Below are positions 6,808 through 15,805 of a stretch of 52,620 bases of DNA, in pieces. The notes beneath the pieces were generated by a model. The model was not told the origin of the DNA, ran no database searches, and saw only the letters and a list, made by a program, of their open reading frames with translations. The DNA is from an uncultured Bacteroidota bacterium (lineage in GTDB: Bacteria; Bacteroidota; Bacteroidia; Bacteroidales; P3): contig CACYIK010000012.1 in assembly GCA_902774395.1 (NCBI GenBank), positions 1 to 52,620 on the forward strand, given 5' to 3'. Both the position numbers and the translations under genes were made by a program. Numbering within the stretch: position 1 is the first letter of the stretch; each line of letters opens with the position of its first letter.

Positions 6808-8289
6808 TTATTGTTTTTGTTTGGTTTTCCTTACGAAGAACAGCGCGCCGAGGGCGGCGGTGAGGACGGCGGCGATGGCGTAGCCGACGGGGCGGGGGAG
6901 GAGGTTGCCGAGGCCCTGGCCCGGTGCCACCATGATGAAGCTGATGGTCACCATGCTCATGAAGAGGGCGGGGAGGAGGGTAATCCAGTACCAGCCCTTG
7001 GTGGGGTGCAGCTTGCTGAGGAACACCGTGACAGCCCACAGCGTCACCATGGCCAGCACCTGGTTGGCCCAGGAAAAGTAACGCCAGATGACCGCAAAGC
7101 CATCCTTGTCGGCCACGGCGAAGATGAGCAGTCCTGCCGTAATGGCGAAAATAGGTAGTGCCACCAGCAGACGCTTAGGTACGGGTTTTTGGTCGATGTG
7201 CATGAAGTCGGCCACGATGAGTCGCGCCGAGCGCAAGGCGGTGTCGCCGCTGGTGACGGCTGCCGCCACCACACCCAGCAGGGTGATGAAGGCGATGGCC
7301 GACGGGAACCATGTGTTGGCAATGAGTTTCACCATGCCGGCATCCTCCTCGCCGTGGTAGAGCGAGTCGTCGCCGCCATAGAAGAAGTAGGCCGCTGCGG
7401 CAGCCCAGATGAGGGCCACCACGCCTTCGGCAATCATGGCACCGTAGAAGATGGGACGCGCCTGCTTCTCGTTGACCATGCAACGCGCCATGAGGGGCGA
7501 CTGGGTGGCATGGAAACCACTGATGGCGCCACAGGCGATGCTGATGAACATCATGGGGAATATCGGCATGGCGTCGCCTTTCGGATGCTGGTTGGAGAGA
7601 TGCTCCCACACCTCGGGCAGGTCGATGCCATGAGCCACGAAAGCCACCACGATGGCCACAGCCATGGCCAGCAGCAGGATGCCGAAGATCGGGTATATCT
7701 TGCCTATGACCTTGTCGATGGGCAACAGCGTGGCCAGCAGGTAGTAGGCGAAGATGACGACAATCCAGAAGAACAGCAGGGTGTCGGCGCTAAACAGGGG
7801 AACGCCTTCGTCGGTCATCGGCACGAAGGGCTCGCCGGTGAGCAATGAGGCGGGAGTCTTGACGAAGACCACACCCACCAGGATCATCAGGAATACAGTG
7901 AAATAGCGCATGAACTGCTTCATGCCGTTGCCCAGGTATTTGCCGTGGATCTCGGGCAGCGAGGCACCGTCCTGACGGACGGAGATGAAGCCTGCGATGA
8001 AGTCGTGCACGGCACCCGCGAGGATGCAGCCGAAGACGATCCAGAGGAACGACGCGGTGCCGAACTGGGCACCCATGACGGCGCCGATAATCGGACCTAC
8101 ACCGGCGATATTCAGGAACTGGATGAGGAAGATGCGCCAGGGTTTCATCGGCACGTAGTCGACTCCGTCGGGATGCTCCACGGCGGGCGTGGTGCGCTTC
8201 GGGTCGACGCCGATGACGCGCTCGATGAGTTTTGAGTAAAGCCAATAGCCTAGCAGTAATAGAACGACTGATACAATGAATGTTATCAT
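6808..8289 (-). CDS. cstA: CstA family carbon starvation protein / transporter
   Basis: A 493-residue polytopic membrane protein of the CstA family (TC 2.A.114). Characterised relatives import pyruvate or peptides during carbon limitation. Typical family stretches are IERVIGVDPKRTTPA, DGVDYVPMKPW, HFIAGFISVR-like DFIAGFISVRQDG, SLPEIHGKYLG, ISGFHATQSPLMARC and GEGVVALIWAAAAAY-like segments. It is the short form (about 490 residues, against about 700 in E. coli CstA). I chose ATG 8289: the longer frame to 8340 would cross the -7 box at 8314-8321. It heads a two-gene transcript with a membrane protein 3 bp downstream. Confidence 0.88.
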   Translation of the reverse strand: MITFIVSVVLLLLGYWLYSKLIERVIGVDPKRTTPAVEHPDGVDYVPMKPWRIFLIQFLNIAGVGPIIGAVMGAQFGTASFLWIVFGCILAGAVHDFIAGFISVRQDGASLPEIHGKYLGNGMKQFMRYFTVFLMILVGVVFVKTPASLLTGEPFVPMTDEGVPLFSADTLLFFWIVVIFAYYLLATLLPIDKVIGKIYPIFGILLLAMAVAIVVAFVAHGIDLPEVWEHLSNQHPKGDAMPIFPMMFISIACGAISGFHATQSPLMARCMVNEKQARPIFYGAMIAEGVVALIWAAAAAYFFYGGDDSLYHGEEDAGMVKLIANTWFPSAIAFITLLGVVAAAVTSGDTALRSARLIVADFMHIDQKPVPKRLLVALPIFAITAGLLIFAVADKDGFAVIWRYFSWANQVLAMVTLWAVTVFLSKLHPTKGWYWITLLPALFMSMVTISFIMVAPGQGLGNLLPRPVGYAIAAVLTAALGALFFVRKTKQKQ

Positions 8290-8313
8290 GATATAAGATC
8301 TTTTTTTACGCTG

Positions 8314-8321
8314 CAAAGATA
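8314..8321 (-). promoter_or_regulatory. Promoter -7 box of cstA
   Basis: TATCTTTG on the minus strand, followed by CAG, 25 bases before the chosen cstA ATG. It decides the start: a longer reading frame exists but would begin upstream of this box. Confidence 0.78.
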
Positions 8322-8835
8322 CAAATTTTTTTAATCTCAATTAAAACTTATTCTTCTCCTGCTGCGCGAGATCTCGTAGATCTTGTAGATTTTCACCTGC
8401 GGTGGTATTGCGGCAGCCACTCATTTGTCCCCCTCACTCCCCTCTCACTCCCCCTTCACTCCCTTCTCACTCCCCTCTCACTCCCCCGTCACTCCCCCAT
8501 CACTCCCCCTTCACTCCCTCTTTGAATACCCTTTCACTCCCTCTCACTCCCCCTTGAAAGCAAATGTTAAAATACTGTTAAAATCCATTTTTGTCACCCT
8601 TCCTAACTCTCACTAAACCAATACCAAAGTAAGAGAGGAGTAAGAGGGGAGTAAGAGTTGAGTAAGACCTAGAGGCTTAAAGGTCTGAAAATCAATCCCC
8701 ATTTTTGAGGTTATGTTAAGTAGAGAAATGGGCAGTGGTGTCGGTCGGAGGGTGAGGGGCGGGGGGTGTGGATAAAATATTCTCGCGCGAATGAAAAAAA
8801 AGTTGTATCTTTGCAGTTTAAAACACTAGTCAGAC
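8322..8835. repeat. 500-bp gene-free region with inverted arrays of an 11-bp unit
   Basis: No gene is seen. It holds, in order: the cstA promoter edge; a repeat at 8348-8400 that is the reverse complement of the one at 2270-2330; an array of about ten CACTCCCCYNT units (8428-8553); a 75-bp spacer; and four AGTAAGAGGGG-type units (8628-8667). The last are the same 11-mer in inverted orientation (one mismatch from AGTGAGAGGGG). The glsA promoter follows at 8806. Divergent genes flank it, so the arrays sit between two promoters. Confidence 0.75.
8806..8813 (+). promoter_or_regulatory. Promoter -7 box of the glsA-glsB-engB-dacB group
   Basis: TATCTTTG followed by CAG, 22 bases before the ATG at 8836, preceded by AAAAAAAAGTTG. 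The downstream genes are tightly packed and may all depend on it. Confidence 0.78.
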
Positions 8836-9690
8836 ATGCAGATGGAACAGGAAGTTATCACTGAGAAACATATCAATGTAGAGCAGATTTTAGGCAACAA
8901 GGGTGTCAAGTTGCCCCGTTTTCTCATGAAGGCGGTGGAGCGGCTGTTGCATGTCAAGGACCTCAACAAGGGCATCTACGAGAACCGTGAGAATTTCGGT
9001 CTCGACTTTGTGCATGCTTTCACCGAGGGCAAGGAACCGTGGAACCTGGGCATGACCATCGTTGTCAACGGCTTGGAGAACATTCCTGCCGACGGCACTC
9101 CCATGGTTGTGGGCAACCATCCGCTGGGAGGTCCTGACGGTCTGGCGCTGATGGGCGCCGTGGGCCGCAAGCGCAGCGATATCCTCTTCCCTGTGACCGA
9201 CTTCCTGCTGTACCTCCCGGGACTCCGCCAGCTCTTCGTGCCCATCGACAAGGTGAACCGCAACAAGACCTTGGCCCACCTCGAGGAGGCCTTTGCGGGG
9301 CAGAATATCCTTCTCTATTACCCTTCGGGTGCCGCTTCGCGCCGCCAGAAAGGGCAGATCAAGGACCTGGAGTGGAAGCCCACCTTCATCAAGAAGGCGG
9401 TGAAGTACCACCGCGACCTGGTGCCCGTCTACACCGAGGCTCGCAACCGCAATATCTTCTACTCCGTAGCGAACCTCCGCAAGCGGCTGGGCATCAAGTT
9501 CAGCTTCGAGATGGCCATGCTTCCTGCCGAGATGTATGCCCAGCGTGGCAAGACGGTGAAGCTCACCTTCGGTCGTCCCATCCCGTGGCAGACTTTCGAC
9601 CAGCGCCACAGTGCCGCCGAGTGGGCCGCGATGCTGCGCGAGCATGTGTACAAGCTGAAAGACAACCCGGAAGAAGTGTTTGAATCCTAG
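8836..9690 (+). CDS. glsA: Lysophospholipid-type O-acyltransferase, probable glycine lipid synthesis (GlsA-like)
   Basis: A 284-residue PlsC-like acyltransferase. The catalytic His-Asp block reads VVGNHPLGGPDGLAL (H95, D101), a form typical of Bacteroidota acyltransferases. It is followed by FVPIDKVNRN and the acceptor-site block LLYYPSGAASRRQKG. The next gene is the GNAT-type N-acyltransferase. In Bacteroides thetaiotaomicron the adjacent pair glsB (N-acyl-glycine formation) and glsA (O-acylation) makes glycine lipids, and I infer the same pathway here at the inner membrane. Its stop TAG is part of the first CCTAGG unit of a downstream array. A general PlsC role is the alternative. Confidence 0.75.
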   Translation: MQMEQEVITEKHINVEQILGNKGVKLPRFLMKAVERLLHVKDLNKGIYENRENFGLDFVHAFTEGKEPWNLGMTIVVNGLENIPADGTPMVVGNHPLGGPDGLALMGAVGRKRSDILFPVTDFLLYLPGLRQLFVPIDKVNRNKTLAHLEEAFAGQNILLYYPSGAASRRQKGQIKDLEWKPTFIKKAVKYHRDLVPVYTEARNRNIFYSVANLRKRLGIKFSFEMAMLPAEMYAQRGKTVKLTFGRPIPWQTFDQRHSAAEWAAMLREHVYKLKDNPEEVFES

Positions 9691-9760
9691 GAAAACCTAG
9701 GAACGCCTAGGAACGCCTAGGAATGCCTAGGAACGCCTAGGAAGCCCTAGGGAAGCCTAA
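9686..9760 (+). repeat. Tandem array of about seven CCTAGGAACG units
   Basis: A 10-bp unit starting with the palindrome CCTAGG, repeated with small changes and ending 14 bases before the glsB ATG. The first copy contains the glsA stop codon (TAG 9688-9690). All copies have stop codons in one frame. It fills the whole gap between glsA and glsB, so a ribosome binding site for glsB must lie in the last 14 bases (AATAAGTAAAGAAA). Confidence 0.85.
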
Positions 9761-9773
9761 TAAGTAAAGAAAA

Positions 9774-10895
9774 ATGCAAGATTTATCCTATATAGCACCG
9801 CCTGTCGACCGCGAACTCATCAAGAAGGAGCTCAAGCAGAAGCACTTCCTCCGCATGAGCAACCGCGGCAACAAGGAGATTTACGTCACCACAGCGCACC
9901 TCTCGCCCAATATCATGCGCGAGATAGGTCGTCTGCGTGAGTTGAGCTTCGCCTCCGAAGGTGGCGGCACCGGCAAGGAGGTCGATATCGATCAGTACGA
10001 CACCTTGCCCGACCCCTACTGCTGCAAGCAGCTCTTCGTGTGGAGCCCCGAAGATGAAGAGATCGTGGGTGCCTACCGTTTCATCCACGGCACCAATATG
10101 ATGCGTCGCGAGGACGGCTCGATAGTGACGCCCACCGCCGACCAGTACCAGTTCAGCGAGCAGTTCGTCAATGAATACCTGCCCTATACCGTCGAGTTGG
10201 GCCGTGCCTTCGTGCAGCCCGCCTACCAGCCCGGAAGCAATATCCGCAAAGGCCTCTATAGCCTCGACAATCTCTGGGATGGCCTCGGATGTCTCATCCT
10301 CGAGATTCCCGAGACACGCTATTTCTTCGGCAAGATTACCATGTATGCCGACTTGGCGCAGCGTGCCCGCGACCTGATACTCTATTTCTACCAGAAACAT
10401 TTCCCCGACCGCGACGGTCTGGTGTGGCCCTATGAGACTGTCAGCATCAGTTCCGACTATAACGAGTTGGTGCGCCTCTTTAAAGGCCGCAACTACAAGG
10501 AAGACTACCAGATACTCCTCCATTCCGTCCGCGCCTGCGGCTGCACCGTGCCACCGCTCATCAACGCCTACATGAATCTCACGCCCACCATGCGCTCGTT
10601 CGGCACCTGCCCCAACCACCACCTCGCCGGTACTACCGACACAGGCATCCTCATCACCCTCGCCGACATCTTCCCCGAGAAGCGCCACCGCTATCTCGAC
10701 AGTTACCGCGACCGCAATGTCAAGTTCGACCGTCGCCGCCTCTTCGGCATCAATATGAAGCGCCTCCCCTGGTGGAAGCAGACCAGCGACGAGGAACTGG
10801 TGACGATGAAGGAACTCAAGAACCTGAAAAAGAAAACCAAGGAACTCAAGCATGAACTGCGCCAGATAAAGCGCGCCAACCGCCGCCAGCAATGA
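9774..10895 (+). CDS. glsB: GNAT-type N-acyltransferase, probable glycine N-acyltransferase (GlsB-like)
   Basis: A 373-residue protein of the OlsB/hemolysin-like N-acyltransferase family. These enzymes move a 3-hydroxy-fatty acyl chain from acyl carrier protein to an amino acid; in Bacteroides GlsB uses glycine. Recognisable parts are LRELSFASEGGGTGKEVDIDQ, YCCKQLFVWSPEDEEIVGAYRF, the central VELGRAFVQPAYQP and FGKITMYADLAQRARDLIL. The last 40 residues are a lysine-rich coiled-coil-like tail (ELKNLKKKTKELKHELRQIK). Its TGA overlaps the engB ATG by 4 bp (ATGA). The pairing with the PlsC-like gene upstream supports the glycine-lipid call. Confidence 0.75.
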   Translation: MQDLSYIAPPVDRELIKKELKQKHFLRMSNRGNKEIYVTTAHLSPNIMREIGRLRELSFASEGGGTGKEVDIDQYDTLPDPYCCKQLFVWSPEDEEIVGAYRFIHGTNMMRREDGSIVTPTADQYQFSEQFVNEYLPYTVELGRAFVQPAYQPGSNIRKGLYSLDNLWDGLGCLILEIPETRYFFGKITMYADLAQRARDLILYFYQKHFPDRDGLVWPYETVSISSDYNELVRLFKGRNYKEDYQILLHSVRACGCTVPPLINAYMNLTPTMRSFGTCPNHHLAGTTDTGILITLADIFPEKRHRYLDSYRDRNVKFDRRRLFGINMKRLPWWKQTSDEELVTMKELKNLKKKTKELKHELRQIKRANRRQQ

Positions 10896-11503
10896 AGATA
10901 TCCAGCGCCATATTCAGTATCAGCAGCCCCAACTACAAGAAGTGTCCTGCCGACGGCCGTCCGGAGTACGCCTTCATCGGCCGCAGCAATGTGGGCAAGT
11001 CGTCGCTCATCAACATGCTGACGGGCGTCAAGGGCCTCGCCAAGACGTCGGGACGTCCCGGTAAGACGCAGCTGATAAACCACTTCCTTATCAACAACGA
11101 GTGGTACCTTGTCGACCTGCCGGGCTATGGCTATGCCCGCACCTCCAAGACCTCGCGCAGCCAGTGGGGCACCATGATGCGCGACTATTTCCTCCATCGC
11201 GAGGCACTCACCAATGTCTTCGTGCTCATCGACAGCCGCATCCCGCCGCAGCGCATCGACCTCGAATTTATCTCCTTCCTCGGCACCAACGGGGTGCCGC
11301 TGGCCCTCGTCTTCACCAAGACCGACAAGGAGAAGCAGCGCGAGGTGATGGCCAATATCAAGGCCATGAAGCAGGCTCTCTCCGAGCAGTGGGAGGAGCT
11401 GCCGCCGATGTTCCTCACCTCGTCGCTCACGGGCTACGGCCGTGAGGCGCTGCTCGACAGTATTGAACATATCAATGAAGAACTAAGAACCAATAAGCAA
11501 TAA
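10892..11503 (+). CDS. engB: Ribosome biogenesis GTPase YsxC/EngB
   Basis: A 203-residue GTPase of the EngB/YsxC family, needed for 50S subunit assembly. G1 is GRSNVGKSS (30-38), followed by the family-typical GRPGKTQLINHF (G2), DLPGYGYA (G3) and TKTDK (G4). Length is typical. The start overlaps the glsB stop by 4 bp, and the stop overlaps the dacB ATG by one base (TAATG), so translation is coupled on both sides. Confidence 0.95.
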   Translation: MKISSAIFSISSPNYKKCPADGRPEYAFIGRSNVGKSSLINMLTGVKGLAKTSGRPGKTQLINHFLINNEWYLVDLPGYGYARTSKTSRSQWGTMMRDYFLHREALTNVFVLIDSRIPPQRIDLEFISFLGTNGVPLALVFTKTDKEKQREVMANIKAMKQALSEQWEELPPMFLTSSLTGYGREALLDSIEHINEELRTNKQ

Positions 11504-12990
11504 TGAAAGTAGTCAGTAATCAGTGGAGCATCCTGCGCACAATAGTCTGCGTCGGTATATTGTCAATTATCAGTTTTCAATTCTCAATTTGTGAAGCGCA
11601 GCAGGTGGCCGACCTCGAGCGCAGCGTCGTCGCCACCCACCGCGAGGCAGGCATGCAGCACAGCACCCTGTCGGTCTGTGTCTACAATGTCACCAAGGGC
11701 AAGATGGTCTATTCCTATAACCCGCAGGTGTCGGTGATGCCGGCTTCGGTTAACAAGCTCTTCACCACTGGTGTTGCTTTCGCACGTCTGGGCAGCAACT
11801 TCCGTTTCACCACCCAGCTGGGTGTCCGTGGCCAGATCGACCGTGACGGTGTCCTCCACGGCAATATCTACATCATCGGAGGTGGCGATCCCATGCTCGG
11901 CTCCTACCGCTACCGCCAGACGGTGCCCGACTCCCTCTTCGCCGGCTGGACACGTGCCCTGAAGAAGAAGGGCATCCGTCGTGTCGACGGACGTGTGTGC
12001 TTCCACATGGGCATCTTCGACGAGCAGCCGCTGCACAACAGCTGGCAGTGGGGCGATGTGGGCAACTACTACGGTGCCGGCGTGTATGGCCTCAATTTCC
12101 ACGAGAACATGTACTTCGTCTACTTCAACCCTGGCGCCAAGCTGGGCTATCCTGCCTCTTCGGTCAGGGTCTCGCCCAAGAACCTCGACGTCCGTGGCAC
12201 CTGTGAGGTGACCACGGGGCCCGAGGGATCGGGCGACAACGTCGTCATCTATGGTGCCCCCAACAGTGAGAACCGCCTCTATCGCGGCACCGTGCCGCTG
12301 GGTTCCAAAGACTTCGCCGTGCGTGGCGCCATGCCCAACCCGGGCCGCCAGTGTGCCGACCTCTTCGCCTCCTACCTCCGCACCCACGGCATCAGCATCT
12401 CCTCCAACTCTATGCAGGTGTACACGCGTCCCGACAGTTTGCGTGTAGCCCTCGACTACTACAGCAGCGACTACTACACCATCGCGCAGTACACCAACCT
12501 TACCAGCAACAATGTCTATGCCGAGGCCATCTTCAAATACCTCGGCTATGCCAAATATGGCAAGGGCACCTTCGCCAACGGCTCCAAGGCCGTCATGGAT
12601 TGGTTCAATGAGAAAAAGCTCGACGTCGGCGGCGTGAAGATTGTCGACGGCAGCGGCCTCTCCAGCCAGAACCGTGTTACCACGGACTTCCTCTGCCGCT
12701 ACCTCGTGGCTGTCAGCCATGAGCCTTTCTATAAGGACTTCTACAACTCGCTGGCCAAGGCAGGGGAGAGCGGTACCGCCAAGAACCTGCTGCCCAAGCT
12801 GCAGGCGGGTGTCATCGCCCGTATCAAGACCGGTTCCGTCAGCGGTGTCAAGGCTTATGCCGGCTATCTCGACATCGCCAACGGCGACCGTCTGGCCTTC
12901 GCCGTCATCTGCAACGGGTTCGAGTGCACCTCTACCGCCGTCACGGAGAAGCTCAGCAAGATCATTTATAAGATTACCAATATCTATTAA
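11503..12990 (+). CDS. dacB: D-alanyl-D-alanine carboxypeptidase/endopeptidase (PBP4, DacB, family S13)
   Basis: A 495-residue exported penicillin-binding protein that trims or cleaves peptidoglycan cross-bridges. All three active-site motifs are visible: SxxK (PASVNK, S82 and K85), SxN (S335-N-N337) and KTG (442-444). The signal peptide is unusual: residues 9-32 include IISFQFSICEAQQ, encoded by TTTCAATTCTCAATTTG. That is the TTTCAAT heptamer repeat seen elsewhere in this window between genes and inside mfd. The start overlaps the engB stop by one base. A bidirectional terminator follows at 13006. Confidence 0.93.
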   Translation: MKVVSNQWSILRTIVCVGILSIISFQFSICEAQQVADLERSVVATHREAGMQHSTLSVCVYNVTKGKMVYSYNPQVSVMPASVNKLFTTGVAFARLGSNFRFTTQLGVRGQIDRDGVLHGNIYIIGGGDPMLGSYRYRQTVPDSLFAGWTRALKKKGIRRVDGRVCFHMGIFDEQPLHNSWQWGDVGNYYGAGVYGLNFHENMYFVYFNPGAKLGYPASSVRVSPKNLDVRGTCEVTTGPEGSGDNVVIYGAPNSENRLYRGTVPLGSKDFAVRGAMPNPGRQCADLFASYLRTHGISISSNSMQVYTRPDSLRVALDYYSSDYYTIAQYTNLTSNNVYAEAIFKYLGYAKYGKGTFANGSKAVMDWFNEKKLDVGGVKIVDGSGLSSQNRVTTDFLCRYLVAVSHEPFYKDFYNSLAKAGESGTAKNLLPKLQAGVIARIKTGSVSGVKAYAGYLDIANGDRLAFAVICNGFECTSTAVTEKLSKIIYKITNIY

Positions 12991-13005
12991 AATAGGAATA
13001 GAATA

Positions 13006-13046
13006 AAAATAGGGAGGGCGGAACAGTGTTCCGCCCTCCCTATTTT
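13006..13046. terminator. Bidirectional terminator between dacB and mreB
   Basis: Perfect 19-bp stem AAAATAGGGAGGGCGGAAC / GTTCCGCCCTCCCTATTTT around a 3-base AGT loop, with A and T runs at the two edges. It serves the convergent dacB (+) and mreB (-). Confidence 0.9.
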
Positions 13047-13062
13047 ATGCCTGTACTCTTTC

Positions 13063-14088
13063 TTATCGGATAAGGAAAGAGAACTTGTTGAAGTTCTTCA
13101 GGGCGATGCCGGTGCCACGGGCGACGGCGCGCAGGGGATCGTCGGCGATGTGCACCTGCAGCTTGGTCTTGCTGCTCACGCGCTGGTCGAGACCGCGCAG
13201 CAAGGCGCCGCCACCGGCCAGGTAGATGCCGTTCTTGTAGATATCGGCGGCCAGCTCGGGGGGCGTGTTCGACAGGGTGTCGAGGATGGCCTGCTCGATG
13301 CGTGCCACCGACTTGTCGAGGGCATGGGCAATCTCCTTGTAGTTCACCGACACCTCTTTGGGCAGACCTGTCAGCAGGTCGCGACCCAGGGTGCGGTAGT
13401 CCTCAGGCGGGTTGTCGAGCTCGCTGACGGCAGAGCCGACGGCGATCTTCACCTTCTCGGCCATACGCACGCCGATGATCATGTTGTGCTGGCGGCGCAT
13501 ATAGTCCACGACGTTGTCGTTAAACTCGTCACCAGCCACCTTGATGGAGGTGTTGCAGACGATGCCACCCAGCGAGATGACAGCAATCTCGGCGGTACCG
13601 CCTCCGATGTCGACCACCATGTGGCCTTCGGGCTGCAGCACGTCGATGCCGATACCGATGGCCGCGGCCATGGGCTCGTGGATCATACGTATCTCCTTGG
13701 CTCCGGCCTGCTCGGCGCTCTCGCGCACGGCACGTTCCTCGACATTGGTGATGCCGCTGGGGATGCAGATGACCATGCGCAGCGACGGCGGCAGGAACGA
13801 GCGGTTGATGTTGGTCATGCCGATGAGCTCGCGGATGAGGTGCTGTGCCATCTCGAAGTCGGCGATGACACCACCCTTCAGCGGGCGGATGGTCTCCACG
13901 TTCTTGTTGTCTGTACGGCCATCCATGCGCTGGGCTTCCTTACCTACGGCGATAATCTTGTTGTTGTTACGCTCCACGGCGACAATCGACGGCTCGTCGA
14001 TGACCACCTGGTCGTTGTATATGACGATGGAGTTGGCGGTGCCAAGGTCCATTGCAACTTCACGGTTGAAGAAAGATAAAAGTCCCAT
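13063..14088 (-). CDS. mreB: Rod shape-determining protein MreB
   Basis: A 341-residue bacterial actin that forms membrane-associated filaments and guides cell-wall synthesis for rod shape. Actin-fold motifs: phosphate 1 MDLGTANSIVIYND (14-27), EPMAAAIGIGIDV with phosphate 2 VVDIGGGTAEIAVIS, and the adenosine loop YLAGGGALLRGLD. The N-terminus MGLLSFFNREVAMD is the usual Bacteroidota form with an amphipathic start. No mreC, mreD or rodA follows, so mreB stands alone here. A 14-95-base inverted repeat of GGTTATT units separates it from purH upstream. Confidence 0.95.
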   Translation of the reverse strand: MGLLSFFNREVAMDLGTANSIVIYNDQVVIDEPSIVAVERNNNKIIAVGKEAQRMDGRTDNKNVETIRPLKGGVIADFEMAQHLIRELIGMTNINRSFLPPSLRMVICIPSGITNVEERAVRESAEQAGAKEIRMIHEPMAAAIGIGIDVLQPEGHMVVDIGGGTAEIAVISLGGIVCNTSIKVAGDEFNDNVVDYMRRQHNMIIGVRMAEKVKIAVGSAVSELDNPPEDYRTLGRDLLTGLPKEVSVNYKEIAHALDKSVARIEQAILDTLSNTPPELAADIYKNGIYLAGGGALLRGLDQRVSSKTKLQVHIADDPLRAVARGTGIALKNFNKFSFLIR

Positions 14089-14097
14089 GTTTTCTTA

Positions 14098-14184
14098 GGT
14101 TATTGGTTATGGGTTATTGGTTATAGAGGGGTGATGATGCTAATCTGCGCAAGCGTCAATAACCTATAACCTATAACCCATAAA
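14098..14184. repeat. Inverted heptamer repeat GGTTATT / AACCTAT
   Basis: Left arm at 14098-14125 has GGTTATTGGTTATGGGTTAT; right arm at 14159-14184 has AACCTATAACCTATAACCC. Unit length is 7 bp, and the arms are imperfect inverted copies around a 33-base spacer. It fills the gap between purH (stop at 14189) and mreB (start at 14088). It could act as a processing or termination hairpin. Confidence 0.75.
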
Positions 14185-14188
14185 CTTT

Positions 14189-15718
14189 TTAATGTTTAAA
14201 ATGACGTTTTCCAGTGATGGCCATACCCATCTTGTTTTTCTCGCAGTAGTCGATGCTGTCCTGGTCGTGGATGCTGCCACCGGGGTGGGCGACGGCCACG
14301 ATGCCGGCGTTGTGGGCTATCTCCACGCAGTCGGGGAAGGGGAAGAAGGCATCGCTGGCCATGACGGCACCGTTGAGGTCGAAGCCGAACGATTGGGCCT
14401 TGGCGATGGCCTGACGCAGGGCGTCGACGCGGCTGGTCTGGCCTGTGCCGCTGGCGTAGAGCTGACGGCCTTTGGCCAGCACGATGGCGTTGCTCTTGGT
14501 ATGCTTCACGAGGATGGTGGCGAAAGCCAGGTCCTCGGCTTGTTCGGGGGTGATGGCAGTGGAGGTGACGCTCTTCTGCATGTCGGCAGCGGTGGGGACG
14601 ACGGTGTCGCGGTCCTGCACCAGCACGCCGTTCAGCACGGAGCGGAACATCGGGTCAGCCATCTTGAAGGCTTTGCGGCGCAGGATGATGCGGTTCTTCT
14701 TGCCGCGGAGCACCTCGAGGGCGTCGTCGGCGTAGTCAGGGGCGATGCAGACCTCGAAGAAGATCTTGTGCATCTCGTCGGCCACCTCTTTGGTGACTTT
14801 CTGGTTGCAGATGAGCACGCCACCGAAGGCGCTGACGGGGTCGCCGGCGAGGGCGTCCTTCCAGGCCTCGAGGAGGGTGGGGCGTACGGCCATGCCGCAG
14901 GCGTTGTTATGCTTGAGGATGGCGAAGGCTGTCTGTCCCTCGAAGTCGTCAATAAGGGCGCAGGCGGCATCGATGTCGCCCAGGTTATTGTAGCTTATCT
15001 CTTTGCCGTTGAGTTTGTCGAAGCAGTCGTCGATATTGCCATAGAACAATCCTTTCTGATGGGGATTCTCGCCATATCTCAGCACTTCGCCGTGACGGCA
15101 GCTCTGCTTGAAGGCGGGCATCTGCTCGCTCTCGTTGAAATGGTTGAAGATAGCTGTGTCGTAGTGGCTGCTGACATTGAAGGCATAGGCCGCGAAGCGG
15201 TGGCGCTGTTCCAGCGTGGTGCAGCCGTCCTGCTCTTTGTAGAGGGTGAGAAACTCATTGTAGTAGTCCACGGCGGGCACGATGACCACGTCGGCAAAAT
15301 TCTTGGCGGCGGCACGGATGAGGCTGATGCCTCCGATGTCGATTTTCTCGATGATGTCCTGCTCTGCGGCGCCGCTGGCCACGGTCTGCTCGAAGGGGTA
15401 GAGGTCGACGATGACGAGGTCGATTTCAGGAATCTCGTATTGTGCCAGCTGTTCGCCGTCGCTGAACATGTCGCGACGCGAAAGGATGCCGCCGAACACC
15501 TTGGGGTGCAGGGTCTTCACACGGCCACCGAGAATGGAGGGGTAGCCGGTGAGGCTCTCCACGGCCACGGGCTCGATGCCGAGCTCCTGGATGAACTTCT
15601 GGGTACCGCCGGTGGAGTAGATGGTGACACCTTGGGCGTCGAGGGCTCTCACGATGTCCTCAAGACCGTCTTTGTAGAAGACCGAGATGAGGGCTGATTT
15701 TATCTTTTTGGGTTCCAT
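14189..15718 (-). CDS. purH: Bifunctional AICAR formyltransferase / IMP cyclohydrolase PurH
   Basis: A 509-residue cytosolic enzyme doing the last two steps of IMP synthesis. The N-terminal MGS-like cyclohydrolase domain starts at KSALISVFYKDG and has IYSTGGTQKF and GRVKTLHPKVFGG. The formyltransferase domain has RYGENPHQKG, the catalytic LKHNNACGMA, and ends with ITGKRHFKH. Full length. The 5' leader is about 80 bases, from a promoter with both -33 and -7 boxes. Confidence 0.95.
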   Translation of the reverse strand: MEPKKIKSALISVFYKDGLEDIVRALDAQGVTIYSTGGTQKFIQELGIEPVAVESLTGYPSILGGRVKTLHPKVFGGILSRRDMFSDGEQLAQYEIPEIDLVIVDLYPFEQTVASGAAEQDIIEKIDIGGISLIRAAAKNFADVVIVPAVDYYNEFLTLYKEQDGCTTLEQRHRFAAYAFNVSSHYDTAIFNHFNESEQMPAFKQSCRHGEVLRYGENPHQKGLFYGNIDDCFDKLNGKEISYNNLGDIDAACALIDDFEGQTAFAILKHNNACGMAVRPTLLEAWKDALAGDPVSAFGGVLICNQKVTKEVADEMHKIFFEVCIAPDYADDALEVLRGKKNRIILRRKAFKMADPMFRSVLNGVLVQDRDTVVPTAADMQKSVTSTAITPEQAEDLAFATILVKHTKSNAIVLAKGRQLYASGTGQTSRVDALRQAIAKAQSFGFDLNGAVMASDAFFPFPDCVEIAHNAGIVAVAHPGGSIHDQDSIDYCEKNKMGMAITGKRHFKH

Positions 15719-15805
15719 TTATTATTATTTTGTATACTATCTATACTACGCAATGGTTTGACAATATATCAATTGCGCGATGTATTATGCAATACTCGCA
15801 GGCTG

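Noticed and set aside
8290..8340. A longer CstA starting at 8340
   Set aside because: The extra 17 residues would be encoded across the -7 box TATCTTTG at 8314-8321; the usual CstA start MITFIVSVV is at 8289.
14192..15697. A 501-codon open frame opposite purH
   Set aside because: Antisense shadow of purH, with low-complexity H/D/V-rich translation and no start signals. The same applies to long frames opposite porX (34553-36058), mfd (31569-32909), glmM (46240-47544), dcp (43991-45943) and glsB (9783-10892).
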